The position numbers and the translations under genes are program-made. A DNA stretch of 64,000 nt, from NCBI RefSeq assembly GCF_000504165.1, contig NZ_KI632505.1, forward strand, positions 310,001 to 374,000. The letters run 5' to 3'. The notes under the pieces are model-generated. The model was not told where the DNA came from, made no database searches, and saw nothing but the letters and a program-made list of their open reading frames with translations. Numbering within the stretch: the first letter of the stretch is position 1; each line of letters opens with the position of its first letter. Below, one piece after another: positions 7,427-16,288 of the stretch. This DNA is from Bacillus sp. FJAT-14578 (lineage in GTDB: Bacteria > Bacillota > Bacilli > Bacillales > Bacillaceae_H).

Positions 7427-7455
7427 GGCTGATCCCTTCAAAAGGGATTGGCCTC
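7427..7455 (+). terminator. Terminator after the acidic remnant
   Basis: Stem ATCCCTT / AAGGGAT extended by GGC / GCC, followed by CTCTTT. Eight bases past the stop at 7419, which supports the remnant having been a real gene end. Confidence 0.6.
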
Positions 7456-7953
7456 TTTAGTCTCTTGCTAGCTCTTGGTCATATGATTAATTGTTGGTGA
7501 ATAAGACCTTTCTATGTTTTCTAGTACACCCAACATGAGTTACTAGAATTTTTTATGATTCCCAAAAACTGAAACTGTATCGTTTGCCTTTTTTTCTAAT
7601 CTCTTTATGGTTCTTAGATTTAAAACGCTGTTACCCCATACGATTGTTTCGCTTTCCCCATGGCTTAAATACAGAAATCACAAACATTGATGCCAAAGAG
7701 AAAATCTGAACTCCGATGCCTATCAATAACTGTAAATGGCTTGTAATTTAAGATCTACAGAATATGTTTGTTTTTTTCCATGTAAAAATCCCCTTTGAGT
7801 AAACAGGATCGTTGCTTCCTTAAACTGTCTACTCAAAGGGGATTATATCACGCTGATATTATTTTTGATTATTGGTAAGACCAACTATGATAGCTAGAAG
7901 TAATGATTATAAAAAAGACTCCTCATGTGGAGTCTTTTTATGATTACTTTAAA
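7456..7953. other. Gene-free stretch with one long inverted repeat
   Basis: No supportable ORF. At 7787-7844 are 20-base inverted arms (AATCCCCTTTGAGTAAACAG and its partner with one G-T mismatch) around an 18-base loop, followed on the minus strand by TTTTTA. At 7912-7939 is the terminator of the cold-shock gene. The rest is AT-rich with no visible structure. Confidence 0.5.
7912..7939 (-). terminator. Terminator of cold-shock gene 1
   Basis: AAAAGACTCC / GGAGTCTTTTT with a six-base loop, 15 bases after the stop codon. Confidence 0.85.
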
Positions 7954-8154
7954 TTATGCTTTGCGAACGTTAGCAGCTTGTGCTCCACGTTGTCCTTGTT
8001 CAATATCAAAAGTAACTTTTTGACCTTCATCTAATGATTTGAAGCCTTCGCCTTGAATAGCACTGAAATGTACGAATACATCTTCTCCGCCTTCACTTTC
8101 GATAAACCCGAAACCTTTGTCTGCATTAAACCATTTTACTGTACCTTGTGCCAT
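7954..8154 (-). CDS. Cold-shock protein (CspA/CspB family)
   Basis: 66 residues, a single OB-fold cold-shock domain. RNP1 (KGFGFI, 13-18) and RNP2 (VFVHF, 26-30) are intact. These proteins bind single-stranded RNA and DNA and melt mRNA structure. ATG 8154 has AGGAGGAAACATT upstream. The ORF extends further but that part is non-coding leader; a long AT-rich 5' region (8155-8300) fits the usual cold-responsive leader. Paralogue of the gene at 8860. Confidence 0.95.
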   Translation of the reverse strand: MAQGTVKWFNADKGFGFIESEGGEDVFVHFSAIQGEGFKSLDEGQKVTFDIEQGQRGAQAANVRKA

Positions 8155-8392
8155 AATGTTTCCTCCTGTTGTGGAATATTCCACAATTATATTACTACCC
8201 TTGCCCAAACATACTATTTCAAGACGAAACCTTCTTTTTAAGACAGTTCTGCTATCCATCCTATACCGAACAAAAATAATTAACTTTATTATAACAGATT
8301 CACAAAAACAATAACAATTAACAGAATAGGAAGATTATTAATGATTTTTTGCTTGTTAAGGTATAATAGAGGGGAGGAGTAGTGATGTTGTC

Positions 8393-8593
8393 ATGTATTA
8401 TCGCAAAAAAAATGAAGAACCATTACCTAAAGAACAAATAAAGGTTTGGGAATGTGAATCAGAAGACTGTATTGGTTGGATGAGAAAAGATTTCTCTTAT
8501 GAGAATCATCAAAATTGTCCTTTATGTGGTCATAAAATGAGAACTGGAGAACGTCTTTTAGAAAAATTACCTCCTAACTCCCATCGAAGCTGA
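8393..8593 (+). CDS. ydjO: YdjO-family cold-inducible protein
   Basis: 66 residues resembling Bacillus YdjO: an N-terminal YYRKKNEEP segment, then two cysteine pairs (CESEDC and CPLC) that could bind one zinc ion. The SEDCIGWMRKDF stretch is the family signature. It starts at ATG 8393 downstream of GGGGAGGAG; another ATG closer to that site opens only an 18-codon frame. It lies between two cold-shock genes, in keeping with a cold-response role, but its biochemical function is unknown. Confidence 0.8.
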   Translation: MYYRKKNEEPLPKEQIKVWECESEDCIGWMRKDFSYENHQNCPLCGHKMRTGERLLEKLPPNSHRS

Positions 8594-8811
8594 TTTATAT
8601 CCATGGCTTATATAACGATGTTTATAAAGTTATCATGAGGCATTAAATTTAGATTTTAAAAAGTTGTATCTTCTTTATCGACTTCTATGCCAATCAATGG
8701 CGACTGGGAATAATTCCCTACCCAACCATTATACACAAAGGATTTTAGTAAATGATCTGTAAGATAATCCATTCTTGGCAAGTGGGGAAGATTGGGGAGA
8801 TGAACAAAAAG

Positions 8812-8842
8812 AAAAAAAGAGAAGGAACCCTTCTCTTTTTTT
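8812..8842 (-). terminator. Terminator of cold-shock gene 2
   Basis: AAAAAAGAGAAGG / CCTTCTCTTTTTTT with a short loop, 18 bases after the stop codon. Confidence 0.85.
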
Positions 8843-8859
8843 CGATTAAATATGATCAA

Positions 8860-9060
8860 TTATATTTTACGTACGTTAGCAGCTTGAGGTCCACGTTGAC
8901 CTTGCTCAATGTCAAATTCAACTTCTTGGCCTTCATCTAACGTTTTGAATCCTTCACTTTGAATAGAGCTGAAGTGTACGAATACATCTTCTCCACCTTC
9001 TACCTCGATAAATCCGAAACCTTTTTCACCATTAAACCATTTAACTTTACCTGTTGCCAT
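8860..9060 (-). CDS. Cold-shock protein (CspA/CspB family), second copy
   Basis: 66 residues, one cold-shock domain with RNP1 (KGFGFI) and RNP2 (VFVHF). It differs from the copy at 7954 at about ten positions (for example ATGKV versus AQGTV at the start and the C-terminal Ile), so the two are separate functional paralogues and not a recent duplication. ATG 9060 has AGGAGGATTTTTA upstream. The 9061-9377 region upstream holds no gene and is probably leader and promoter. Confidence 0.95.
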   Translation of the reverse strand: MATGKVKWFNGEKGFGFIEVEGGEDVFVHFSSIQSEGFKTLDEGQEVEFDIEQGQRGPQAANVRKI

Positions 9061-9377
9061 TAAAAATCCTCCTAAAATGCACCTTATGTACATATTCATT
9101 TTCGACCACTTTACAGTAATAAAAGGATTTAAAAAACTGCAACTTCTAAGAAGATTTAACTTTATTATCTCCCTTGAAGTTACAGCTCCTTTAAATCTTT
9201 ATTGTATTAAAAGTAAAATGGTTTAAAGTTACTATATCATTCGACCAACCTGAAAGCAAATAACGACTATAAAATAGGTAATACTATCCATATCGTAGAA
9301 ATAGTTTTGAGTCATGACTAAGATAAGCTGGGAGCTTAAGTACGGTCTAAAATTCTCAGAATCCTGTTTATAATTAT

Positions 9378-9607
9378 GGCTCTTTTCTAAAAGATTGTTG
9401 TTTTTAGATAGGTTTCTTGAAAGATAACCGTTTAAGGTTGGTTGGAGCGGAAGGTGCGAGACTCCTGCGGGAGCAGCGGGACAGGTGAGACCCCACAGGC
9501 TGTAAGCCGAGGAGGCTCACCGCACGCCCCGCGGAAAGCGAGCAACCTGGAGCGGAAACCCACTCCCCACCACTTATTAAATAGCAACAAAGTTTGCGAA
9601 AACAGCC
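9378..9607 (-). mobile_element. MITE copy 1 (230 bp, 8-bp target duplication ATAATTAT)
   Basis: Starts GGCTCTTTTCTAAAAG and ends CGCAAAC...ACAGCC, reading here in reverse. The ends are imperfect 23-bp inverted repeats. Both flanks read ATAATTAT, a perfect 8-bp duplication. The centre is GC-rich and carries no transposase. Other copies are at 18067, 38761, 44421 and 47145. The TIR start and 8-bp duplication resemble ISL3-family elements (inference). Confidence 0.85.
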
Positions 9608-9818
9608 ATAATTATTGAAAGCTTCTTCCACTTCTATTAGACGTTGTTTATGATAGAACATTCATTTTTTGTAACATTTTGATACCTTTTGTAGAAAGGG
9701 TTTTTATTTCGTCTCATCTTGCTCATAATATCTTTATATCTTTTATTATCCCTATCCTTATTATTACCTTACCACATGCATTAGAGGCCGAAAAATTGCT
9801 ATGAGGAGAGAAGAAACC

Positions 9819-10259
9819 ATGTCAACGATGGTCGATGTAGTAGATCAAAAAGGAGACTTACTAGAGTGTATTGTAAAAAAAAGAAATGAAATGATTGATC
9901 TCGGTAGGACTTACGGACTTTCAGATGAAAAAACAATCAAGTGTAGTCAAGATCTTGACGAACTTATCAATTTGCATATGAAATCCCATTCTGGTCCAAC
10001 TAACATATTTTTAGATAACGGATCCTGTCTACCTAGAATTAGATACTCATATGGTAATGATAAAGTTAGTGATTTCAAATATGAGGCAAAAGCTGTTGTG
10101 TTTGCAAGAAGTAATATTCGTTTCTTTTCTGCCCAACTGATTACTAATTCAAGATTAGTAATCCTTGGAGCCCGGACTGCTTTATCTCTAATTGGTAATG
10201 GAACTGCTACAGGTTTTGCCGCTCTTCAAACTTATCGTAACTCTAATGCTGAAAAGTAA
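9819..10259 (+). CDS. Spo0E-like aspartyl-phosphate phosphatase with long C-terminal extension
   Basis: 146 residues from ATG 9819 (GGAGAG upstream; an earlier in-frame ATG at 9801 lacks a ribosome binding site). Residues about 14-52 match the two-helix Spo0E/YnzD family with the signature SQDLDELIN; such proteins dephosphorylate Spo0A or response regulators and delay sporulation. Normal members are 50-90 residues. Here about 90 extra residues of unknown type follow, so either a fusion or a new variant. Confidence 0.7.
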   Translation: MSTMVDVVDQKGDLLECIVKKRNEMIDLGRTYGLSDEKTIKCSQDLDELINLHMKSHSGPTNIFLDNGSCLPRIRYSYGNDKVSDFKYEAKAVVFARSNIRFFSAQLITNSRLVILGARTALSLIGNGTATGFAALQTYRNSNAEK

Positions 10260-10342
10260 GGTATGAAAGACATTTACTATACCCTTGGTATCTTATATGA
10301 GGCGTTTTATATATGTTCATAGTTTTTTTATTCCACGCAAAA

Positions 10343-10378
10343 TCCCTCAAATTCCAGAAAATGCGAGGGATTTTTTGA
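10343..10378 (-). terminator. Terminator fused to the ccdA remnant
   Basis: Stem AATCCCTC / GAGGGATT followed by a T-rich minus strand. It begins right where similarity of the ccdA fragment stops. Confidence 0.7.
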
Positions 10379-10497
10379 TTGTCGGAACTGCCCCTTGTCA
10401 AATGGGACACATACGCCGGCAAAATCGGGAAAATACACGGTGAAAAAAACGATAATACCCCTGCTCCCAGCGCAATCCATAATGAGACCTGTTCCAT
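10378..10497 (-). pseudogene. ccdA-like 5' fragment (cytochrome c biogenesis/thiol-disulfide membrane protein)
   Basis: The first 35-40 codons match the N-terminus of CcdA/DsbD-type proteins: a hydrophobic helix with the FFSPCIFPILPAY motif that carries the first redox Cys-Pro. A ribosome binding site (AAAGGAGTGAAAGG) is still present. The remaining five or so helices are gone and the frame runs into a terminator. Not functional. Confidence 0.7.
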
Positions 10498-10717
10498 CCT
10501 TTCACTCCTTTACCCTTCATGACTTTTCTTTATTGTGACGGATGATTGTTAAGATTTGATGAAGATGTCAGAATACAAGAGGAAACCACTCCGTTTTGAT
10601 GAAAATAGTGGCTTTTCGTTTTTTCAATCATTTCAAACTTTTCGTTGGTTGGGGGTTATTAAAATCAAAGCAGTGTTAAACTAAGTGGTAGCTTATTGGG
10701 TAAAGGATGTGTCTTAC

Positions 10718-11422
10718 ATGGATTTTTTTAAAAACCAGGAAACACTTACTAGCATTGAATGGATTCTTCGAGCTGTTATTGCTTTTTTCTTTTTATTGAT
10801 TGTTGCCAGAGTCCTGGGCCAGCGGGCCATCTCCCAATTAAGACCGATTGATTTCGCTATTGTTTTGGTCATCGGAAACATTATTGCCCATCCGTTATCA
10901 GACGAACATCTCGGGCTGAAAGGGTCCCTCATTACAACCACTGTATTGGTGGTCTTGTATCTTGGAGGCGTTTTTATGCTCCTTAAATCGCCATGGTTTA
11001 GAAGGCTGATCAATCATGCACCCATCACCATTGTTCGGGACGGAGAAATCCTGTATAAAGGATTGAAAAAAGCAAGAATATCCATTGATGTTTTATTGGA
11101 AGAATTACGGGAAGAAAAAGTAGAGGATGTAAAGAAAGTGGCCTTAGCAATTTGGGAAGCAGACGGCAAAATCTCGGTTTTTTTGGATCCCAAATACGAA
11201 CCGCTTACACCTGCAGCCTGCCAGATGGAAACAGAGCCTTTCGAGTTGCCAAAGACCATCATTAAAGAAGGTAAAATTAATTCCAAGGAGTTACAACAAA
11301 CCCAAAAGGACGAAGCCTGGGTTGTTTCCAGTTTAGAACGTTTATATCAGGCTGAGGTAAAAAACGTTCTGCTTGCTACCCTGGATACGAAAGATAATCT
11401 GAAGGTTTTTTTATATAAATGA
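10718..11422 (+). CDS. DUF421/YetF-family membrane protein
   Basis: 234 residues. Two or three N-terminal membrane helices (about 15-95) contain the family motif ARVLGQRAISQL and the Asp-bearing FAIVLVIGNI. Two cytoplasmic YetF-like alpha/beta repeats follow, with the conserved ARIS and the W of IWEADGKISVF. The family is widespread in Bacillus (YetF, YkjA, YrbG) and of unproven function. ATG 10718 is preceded by AAAGGATG; the ORF extends 11 codons upstream without a ribosome binding site. Confidence 0.85.
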   Translation: MDFFKNQETLTSIEWILRAVIAFFFLLIVARVLGQRAISQLRPIDFAIVLVIGNIIAHPLSDEHLGLKGSLITTTVLVVLYLGGVFMLLKSPWFRRLINHAPITIVRDGEILYKGLKKARISIDVLLEELREEKVEDVKKVALAIWEADGKISVFLDPKYEPLTPAACQMETEPFELPKTIIKEGKINSKELQQTQKDEAWVVSSLERLYQAEVKNVLLATLDTKDNLKVFLYK

Positions 11423-11495
11423 ATCCTTTGAGGCCTAAATATAGCCATTTATGCGGGTTGATTTAAGGCGCCGTTATTTATTGAGATTCATTATT

Positions 11496-11606
11496 TTAAC
11501 TATACAGTAGCATGAAACCGATCACCCATAGGATGGGAACTAAATTAAGAATAATAGCCAGCCGTTTCTTTTTCACTCGGAAGAACCAAGCTAGAATGGC
11601 TCCCCC
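11496..11606 (-). pseudogene. C-terminal remnant of a small membrane protein
   Basis: About 36 codons without a start, ending in TAA, with a basic stretch (FFRVKKKR) followed by a hydrophobic helix rich in Ile, Leu and Val. It is preceded by an in-frame TGA and no ribosome binding site, so only the tail of a gene remains. Confidence 0.4.
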
Positions 11607-11694
11607 TCAGTAATAACCTGAAACTTTAACCATTTTATCAATTGATTATGACTGTCCCATAAGTCTCCAATAAATCACATTCTAATTTCCCCTG

Positions 11695-11740
11695 CATTAA
11701 CAGGCTGTAAGACCCCCACTTATGGAAGTTTCCTTTATAG
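11695..11740 (+). repeat. Fragment of the structured dispersed repeat family
   Basis: CATTAACAGGCTGTAAGACC recalls the element at 1112, and the following ATGGAAGTTTCCTTTA is identical to the right border of repeats A and B. This looks like a deleted version in which the two ends are joined. Confidence 0.45.
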
Positions 11741-11846
11741 TGAAAGGCCCCGTCACGAAATCCTGATATTAATGGATTTGCATGACAGGGCCTTTTGCGA
11801 GGATGACCCGAAAGAATTGCTTTTTATCCTTTCGGGTCATCCTCAT
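11741..11846. terminator. Two adjacent strong hairpins
   Basis: AAAGGCCC...GGGCCTTTT (11746-11795) and AGGATGACCCGAAAG / CTTTCGGGTCATCCT (11798-11842). The second is three bases from the stop of the YueH-like gene and would end that minus-strand transcript. Confidence 0.7.
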
Positions 11847-11848
11847 GC

Positions 11849-12097
11849 TTACATCTCACGCACCCAGTAGTTGATCTTCTCGGTTAATTGTTCCGCAACT
11901 TCCGCTGACACCTTCTGTTCAAGTGAATCCTTAATGCGCTGCTTGAACGATTGAATGTCTTCTTCGTAACTCATTATGACGGACCACTCAAGCTGCGGCA
12001 CGGCAATGAGCGTTTGCTGCTGTTTTTTATCTTCATATACATACACATTTTCAATCAATACTTCTTCATGGCGCACATTCGCTTTTCTAATTTTCAT
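11849..12097 (-). CDS. Small YueH-like protein
   Basis: 82 residues, acidic, mixed alpha/beta, with a DKKQQQTLIAVPQLEWSV core and a C-terminal helical half ending in WVREM. The layout and length recall Bacillus YueH, a family of unknown function; I give that name from memory of the pattern. ATG 12097 is used because GAAAGGTGG is eight bases upstream; a GTG four codons earlier is inside that site. Just downstream of the drug exporter on the same strand, but with a gap of 120 bases. Confidence 0.6.
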   Translation of the reverse strand: MKIRKANVRHEEVLIENVYVYEDKKQQQTLIAVPQLEWSVIMSYEEDIQSFKQRIKDSLEQKVSAEVAEQLTEKINYWVREM

Positions 12098-12216
12098 GGC
12101 CTTTTCCACCTTTCATCCGCTTCAATGATTTACGTTTACCATGATAGCGTGAATGATCCAAAATCGCCATATGTTTTGGACAGGTTCCACACTAAAAACG
12201 AGATGAAAAAAGCAAA

Positions 12217-13797
12217 TTATTCGTTCGCCGCTGCAAGCGTTTCTGGCTGCGGTTCAGAGTCCCGCTTGATTTTACTGTCGCCTACGGACAACGCCACAAT
12301 AATTCCAACTGCCACAAATAATAATCCCGCTAAAAAGACGGTCGAAAACGAATCGGACCATACGTTTTGAATGGCTGTGACCACTGCCATTTTCACTTGA
12401 TCCGGCATTGGAAGGGCGTCCGGATTAATCAGAAGACTAAAAAGGCCATCCGTTTTATCGCTCAATTCCTTCAAGGCACCGGCAAGCAGCGGGTTCTTTT
12501 CGCTTGCTGCCGCATCGGTCATCTTCTGTTGAAGGGTTTGGTTCATGACCACATTCAGTACGGTCACACCAATTGTTCCCCCGATGGAACGGAAAAACGT
12601 CGACGCCGAAGTGACGGCACCAAGCTGTGATTTCGGAAATTCATTTTGAATCGCAATCATTAACGTCGGCATCACAAGACCCATCCCGAGACCGAGAACA
12701 ATCATATAGGCATAAGCCGTAAACTTGCTGGAATCGACTCCCATTGTACTCATCAAATAAAAACCTGCTGTTGTAATGAGCATTCCTGTCGTTAACACCG
12801 TTCGAAAACGGAAGCGAAGCAGAAGGCGCCCTCCGATAATACTTGCCAAAATCATGGCGATCATCATCGGCGTCATCGTTGAACCTGCCTGTGTCGGCGA
12901 TACGCCTAAAATCCCTTGCATGAACATCGGCACAAACATTATTGCCCCAAACATGCCAAGGCCCAGTAAAAATCCTAATGCGTTCGTTGCGGCAAACACA
13001 CGGTTTTTAAACAATGAGAAATCCAAAATCGGATCCTTTGCTTTTGTTTCCGCCACGCCAAATAACACTAAAAACAGAATCGATCCAAAAAACATCAAGC
13101 CGCTCGTCATAGAGAACCACTCGAATTTGTCGCCTCCGAACGTCAGCCATAAAAGCAATAAGACAAGTCCCGGAATAAATGTCGCAATCCCGAGGTAATC
13201 GATATGAACATCTTCTTTCGGTTTGACGATTTCATTTTTCATTCCGATGAAGATGACAATCGCTGACAATAAACCAAATGGCACATTAATAAGAAAAATC
13301 CAATGCCAGCTAATATGGTCGACAATCAAACCGCCGATAAACGGGCCGATTACCGAACTTAAGCCGAAAATGGCACCGAATACCCCTTGCCACTTCGCAC
13401 GTTGTTCTGCCGTAAAAATGTCCCCGACAATCGTTTGGGATAATGGCATGATCATCCCGCCGCCAATACCTTGAAGCCCGCGGTACAGAACGAGCTGCTC
13501 CATGGAATCAGCGGTCGCACATAGACCCGATCCGATAATGAAAATAATCGTTCCAATTAAATAAAGAAGGCGGCGTCCGTATAAATCAGATAATTTTCCG
13601 ACGATCGGCACCACTGTCGTCGACGTAATAAGATAAGCGGTCGTCACCCATGCAAAAATGGAAAAACCGTTTAACTCCCCTACAATCGTCGGCATCGCCG
13701 TTCCGACGATGGTCTGTTCCAATGCACTGAAAAACATCCCGATGATCAGACCCGTCAAAACAAGTTTTTTATTGATTCCTTGTTGTATCGCTGTCAT
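12217..13797 (-). CDS. DHA2-family (14-helix) multidrug MFS exporter
   Basis: 526 residues, about 14 hydrophobic segments, of the EmrB/QacA/LmrB group. Motif A is GKLSDLYGRR in the loop after helix 2, motif C is GIGGG near GLQGIGGGMIMP, and the first helix has ALEQTIVGTAMPTI. These proton antiporters export hydrophobic and cationic drugs from the membrane. ATG 13797 has GGAGAAGAAAT upstream; the ORF extends seven codons further. Divergent from a TetR regulator with a TGAC-palindrome in between. Confidence 0.92.
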   Translation of the reverse strand: MTAIQQGINKKLVLTGLIIGMFFSALEQTIVGTAMPTIVGELNGFSIFAWVTTAYLITSTTVVPIVGKLSDLYGRRLLYLIGTIIFIIGSGLCATADSMEQLVLYRGLQGIGGGMIMPLSQTIVGDIFTAEQRAKWQGVFGAIFGLSSVIGPFIGGLIVDHISWHWIFLINVPFGLLSAIVIFIGMKNEIVKPKEDVHIDYLGIATFIPGLVLLLLWLTFGGDKFEWFSMTSGLMFFGSILFLVLFGVAETKAKDPILDFSLFKNRVFAATNALGFLLGLGMFGAIMFVPMFMQGILGVSPTQAGSTMTPMMIAMILASIIGGRLLLRFRFRTVLTTGMLITTAGFYLMSTMGVDSSKFTAYAYMIVLGLGMGLVMPTLMIAIQNEFPKSQLGAVTSASTFFRSIGGTIGVTVLNVVMNQTLQQKMTDAAASEKNPLLAGALKELSDKTDGLFSLLINPDALPMPDQVKMAVVTAIQNVWSDSFSTVFLAGLLFVAVGIIVALSVGDSKIKRDSEPQPETLAAANE

Positions 13798-13869
13798 ATT
13801 TCTTCTCCTATCCTGCACAAATCATAAAAGACTCGTATTTTTCTGACTATATGTTTATAATAGAATAAA

Positions 13870-13887
13870 AATGACCAGTCAGTCATT
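13870..13887. promoter_or_regulatory. Probable TetR operator between exporter and regulator
   Basis: AATGAC, six bases, GTCATT: an inverted repeat placed about 75 bases before the exporter start. Similar TGAC half-sites occur in the palindrome before the RND exporter. Binding by the TetR at 14179 is inferred. Confidence 0.5.
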
Positions 13888-13957
13888 TCATGTTGTATTG
13901 TATTCGAATTTCATTCATTGGTCAAAGAAAATATCTCTTATGGAGGAATTTACCGTT

Positions 13958-14125
13958 ATGGAGAGTAATTCCATTAAAGAAAAGAAAGTGAAAAAGATGA
14001 GATTTGTAGAAGAGTTGAAACAACGAGGGGTCAAAATCGAACTGACAAAGCCGCGCGCCGCTTTTTCCCATCTCCTCTTGTCCGTCGTCCCTATGAATAA
14101 TTTTGAGAAAAACTTCATAAAGTGA
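13958..14125 (+). CDS. Possible 55-residue basic protein upstream of tetR
   Basis: ATG 13958 with GGAGGAATTTACCGTT upstream; a Lys/Glu-rich N-terminal helix then a neutral tail. No recognised family. The good ribosome binding site speaks for translation; the position between divergent promoters and the lack of a known homologue speak against. Could act as a leader for the TetR gene 53 bases downstream. Confidence 0.3.
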   Translation: MESNSIKEKKVKKMRFVEELKQRGVKIELTKPRAAFSHLLLSVVPMNNFEKNFIK

Positions 14126-14178
14126 CATTTTTGTGTAAAATGGAGAGTAATAAGTTTTTCATGAGGACGTGACAACGA

Positions 14179-15081
14179 ATGAGCGACAAACAAACACGAA
14201 TTATCGAAACGGCAATGAAACTCTTCTCCCAAAAAGGGTATCATTCCACTTCCATACAAGAAATTGCCGAAAACAGCGGGATTGCGAAAGGATCCATTTA
14301 CAATTATTTTTCATCCAAAGAAGATTTATTCATGTCGATTTTCAAGCATTACCATGAACGGCTGTTCAATAAAGTCTCTCAAGTCGAGCAGAATGAGACA
14401 TTATCGGACCATGATATGTTTGCGGAACAGCTTTACATTCAATTTCAGCAATTTTTATCCCAAAAAGATTTCATTCATATGCAAATGCGCCAGCAAATCA
14501 TTCAACTAAACGACGAATTTCGCGACTACCTGTTCAAAGCCCGAGCTGAAATGTTTAACTGGTATTGTCAGCGAATCCGCCAACTATACGGCCCTAAAAC
14601 AGAGAAATCCCTCTTAGATTTGGCCACCATTTTATCAGCCATGATAAGAGAATATATGTTTTATATTATCGTGGAAGATAAACCGATCGATTTAAAACGG
14701 CTCGCTCATTATATCATCGCCCGTTTAGAAGATATTGTAGAAGGATTGAAAGACGATCAGGAACCCTTGCTGGACAGCACGATGATGGATAACTATATTC
14801 ATGTACACGACCATCAGAAAAAACAAGCTTGCACGCAATTACTCGGTATTCTTGAGCGAATTGAAACCCTGTCCCAAGAAGCGGAACTCGATTCCGACAA
14901 GAAAGAAAAAGCCGTTGCTTCCGTTAACGCATTGAGGGAGGAAATAAAGGAAAATATGGAAAAATCCAAGCTCGTCGTAGTGGAGAGCCTTCTTTTCTTT
15001 TTACAGCACCTGGACATACCGGAAGCGGAACAACATTTAAAAGAATTCTCCAAAGTCATGAAAACGCATTTCAAAAAATGA
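14179..15081 (+). CDS. TetR-family regulator of the DHA2 exporter
   Basis: 300 residues. The N-terminal helix-turn-helix (about 20-46) has the strongly conserved GYHSTSIQEIAENSG then IYNYFSSKEDL. The C-terminal 250 residues are an unusually long ligand/dimerisation domain (most TetR are about 200). ATG 14179 has GAGGACGTGACAACGA upstream. It is related along its length to the TetR at 22265 (same HTH, similar length, same position of conserved helices), so these are paralogues each tied to an exporter. Likely a repressor that is lifted by the drug. Confidence 0.9.
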   Translation: MSDKQTRIIETAMKLFSQKGYHSTSIQEIAENSGIAKGSIYNYFSSKEDLFMSIFKHYHERLFNKVSQVEQNETLSDHDMFAEQLYIQFQQFLSQKDFIHMQMRQQIIQLNDEFRDYLFKARAEMFNWYCQRIRQLYGPKTEKSLLDLATILSAMIREYMFYIIVEDKPIDLKRLAHYIIARLEDIVEGLKDDQEPLLDSTMMDNYIHVHDHQKKQACTQLLGILERIETLSQEAELDSDKKEKAVASVNALREEIKENMEKSKLVVVESLLFFLQHLDIPEAEQHLKEFSKVMKTHFKK

Positions 15082-15147
15082 CCGATTGGTCAAACCAGCT
15101 TTTTGTAAGAGCCGGTTAGCTGGATACATCACGTCTTGTAAACAGAA

Positions 15148-15192
15148 CGGCTCCAGAAGCATCATGTTCATGCGCCTGGAGCCGTTCTATCA
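15148..15192. terminator. Bidirectional terminator between tetR and tauE
   Basis: GAACGGCTCCAG / CTGGAGCCGTTC with a loop of about 18 bases, between convergent stops at 15081 and 15209. Confidence 0.8.
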
Positions 15193-15208
15193 TTATTAAA
15201 CTTGACCC

Positions 15209-15988
15209 TTAGTGAAGAATATCAAACCATATTTTGATGGACGTGGCCATAATGAGCAGGGCCAAAACCATTTGCAGCGATTTGGTGTCCGTTTTTTTGC
15301 CAATGACCGCACCAATCGGTGATGCCATCATGCTCGCCAGCACGATGCAAAGAGCAGGTGTCCATAAGACTTGATCCGTTGCGGCTTTCCCTATGGTCGT
15401 ACCGATTGATGATAAAAACGTAACCGCCAGGGAACTCGCAATGGTGACCCGAGTGGGAATTCTCAACACAATCAGCATGATTGGCACAAGTAAAAAGGCT
15501 CCTCCCGCCCCTACGATGCCTGCACTCATTCCTACCAAAAAGGCCAATGCCGACGTTTTAAAAACGGGAAACCGAATATCCTCCAAAGGAATGTCCTCTT
15601 TTCCCTTTTTCGGCAAAAAGATGAGAACCGTTGCAGCAGTAGCCAAAAAGGCATAAATAACATTAATGGTCCATTCTGTGAAAACGGACGAAATCGAGCT
15701 GCCGATCAGCCCGCCAACGAGCACACTCGAACCCATATACATAATAAGTGATTTATGTAAAAAACCGGCGCCGCGATATGCGAGGAGTCCCGCACTGGAA
15801 GCCGCCAATGCCTGAATGGCCCCAATTCCCGCCACATCATGTGCTTCAAACCCTGTAAACCCTAATGCCGGCGGCACGAATAAAAGGAGCGGATACAAAA
15901 CGATCGACCCGCCGATTCCAAGCATTCCCGATAAAAAAGAACTCATAAATCCAAGTACAAACACTGTCAGAAGAAAAGATAGTGCCAT
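15209..15988 (-). CDS. TauE/SafE-family anion exporter, copy 1
   Basis: 259 residues, eight hydrophobic segments in two repeats, each beginning with a GxxSGMLGIGG / GMSAGIVGAGGA type motif. The family exports sulfite, sulfoacetate or related sulfur anions and is commonly linked to sulfur oxidation genes. ATG 15988 has AGAAAGAAGTG upstream. A paralogue of the same length is at 17226. Together with the persulfide dioxygenase locus a sulfite export role is likely but not proven. Confidence 0.85.
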   Translation of the reverse strand: MALSFLLTVFVLGFMSSFLSGMLGIGGSIVLYPLLLFVPPALGFTGFEAHDVAGIGAIQALAASSAGLLAYRGAGFLHKSLIMYMGSSVLVGGLIGSSISSVFTEWTINVIYAFLATAATVLIFLPKKGKEDIPLEDIRFPVFKTSALAFLVGMSAGIVGAGGAFLLVPIMLIVLRIPTRVTIASSLAVTFLSSIGTTIGKAATDQVLWTPALCIVLASMMASPIGAVIGKKTDTKSLQMVLALLIMATSIKIWFDILH

Positions 15989-16288
15989 GCTGTCACTTCT
16001 TTCTGTATAAATCGACTTTGAAAATTTGAAAGCTGATTCAGAGTATCAAAAAGTATCAAAAAGAAGATAAAGAAATGTTAGATAGATGGTTGGCTATACC
16101 CTGCCATCTATACTATCATACCTTATATCCATAAATACGCCTACCCGTTTTACATCCCTTTTACAAAGGAACTTTTCCTGACCTACCATTTATCCCTCAT
16201 TAACGGGTCAGAGACGAGTTACATGATGAAACAAGAACAAAATGCGAAAACCTAGTAGATTTAAAAAAGCCGCCACCTCGCCTTTTCA
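15989..16288. other. Intergenic, holds inverted repeats only
   Basis: Contains ATAGATGG / CCATCTAT arms (about 16082-16109), a stretch resembling TCATTAACGGG of the dispersed repeat at 1105 (about 16196), and the terminator of the esterase gene (16270-16312, arms AGCCGCCACCTCG and CGAGGTGACGGCT). No ORF. Confidence 0.4.

Noticed and set aside
9404..9661. ORF reading through MITE copy 1, and similar ORFs in copies 3 and 5 (38778-38963, 47110-47313)
   Set aside because: The frames repeat the same MITE sequence in different copies, with no ribosome binding site; they are by-products of the repeat and not genes.
13915..14259. Minus-strand ORF of 114 residues over the tetR promoter
   Set aside because: It crosses the divergent promoter region and the start of tetR without a ribosome binding site.
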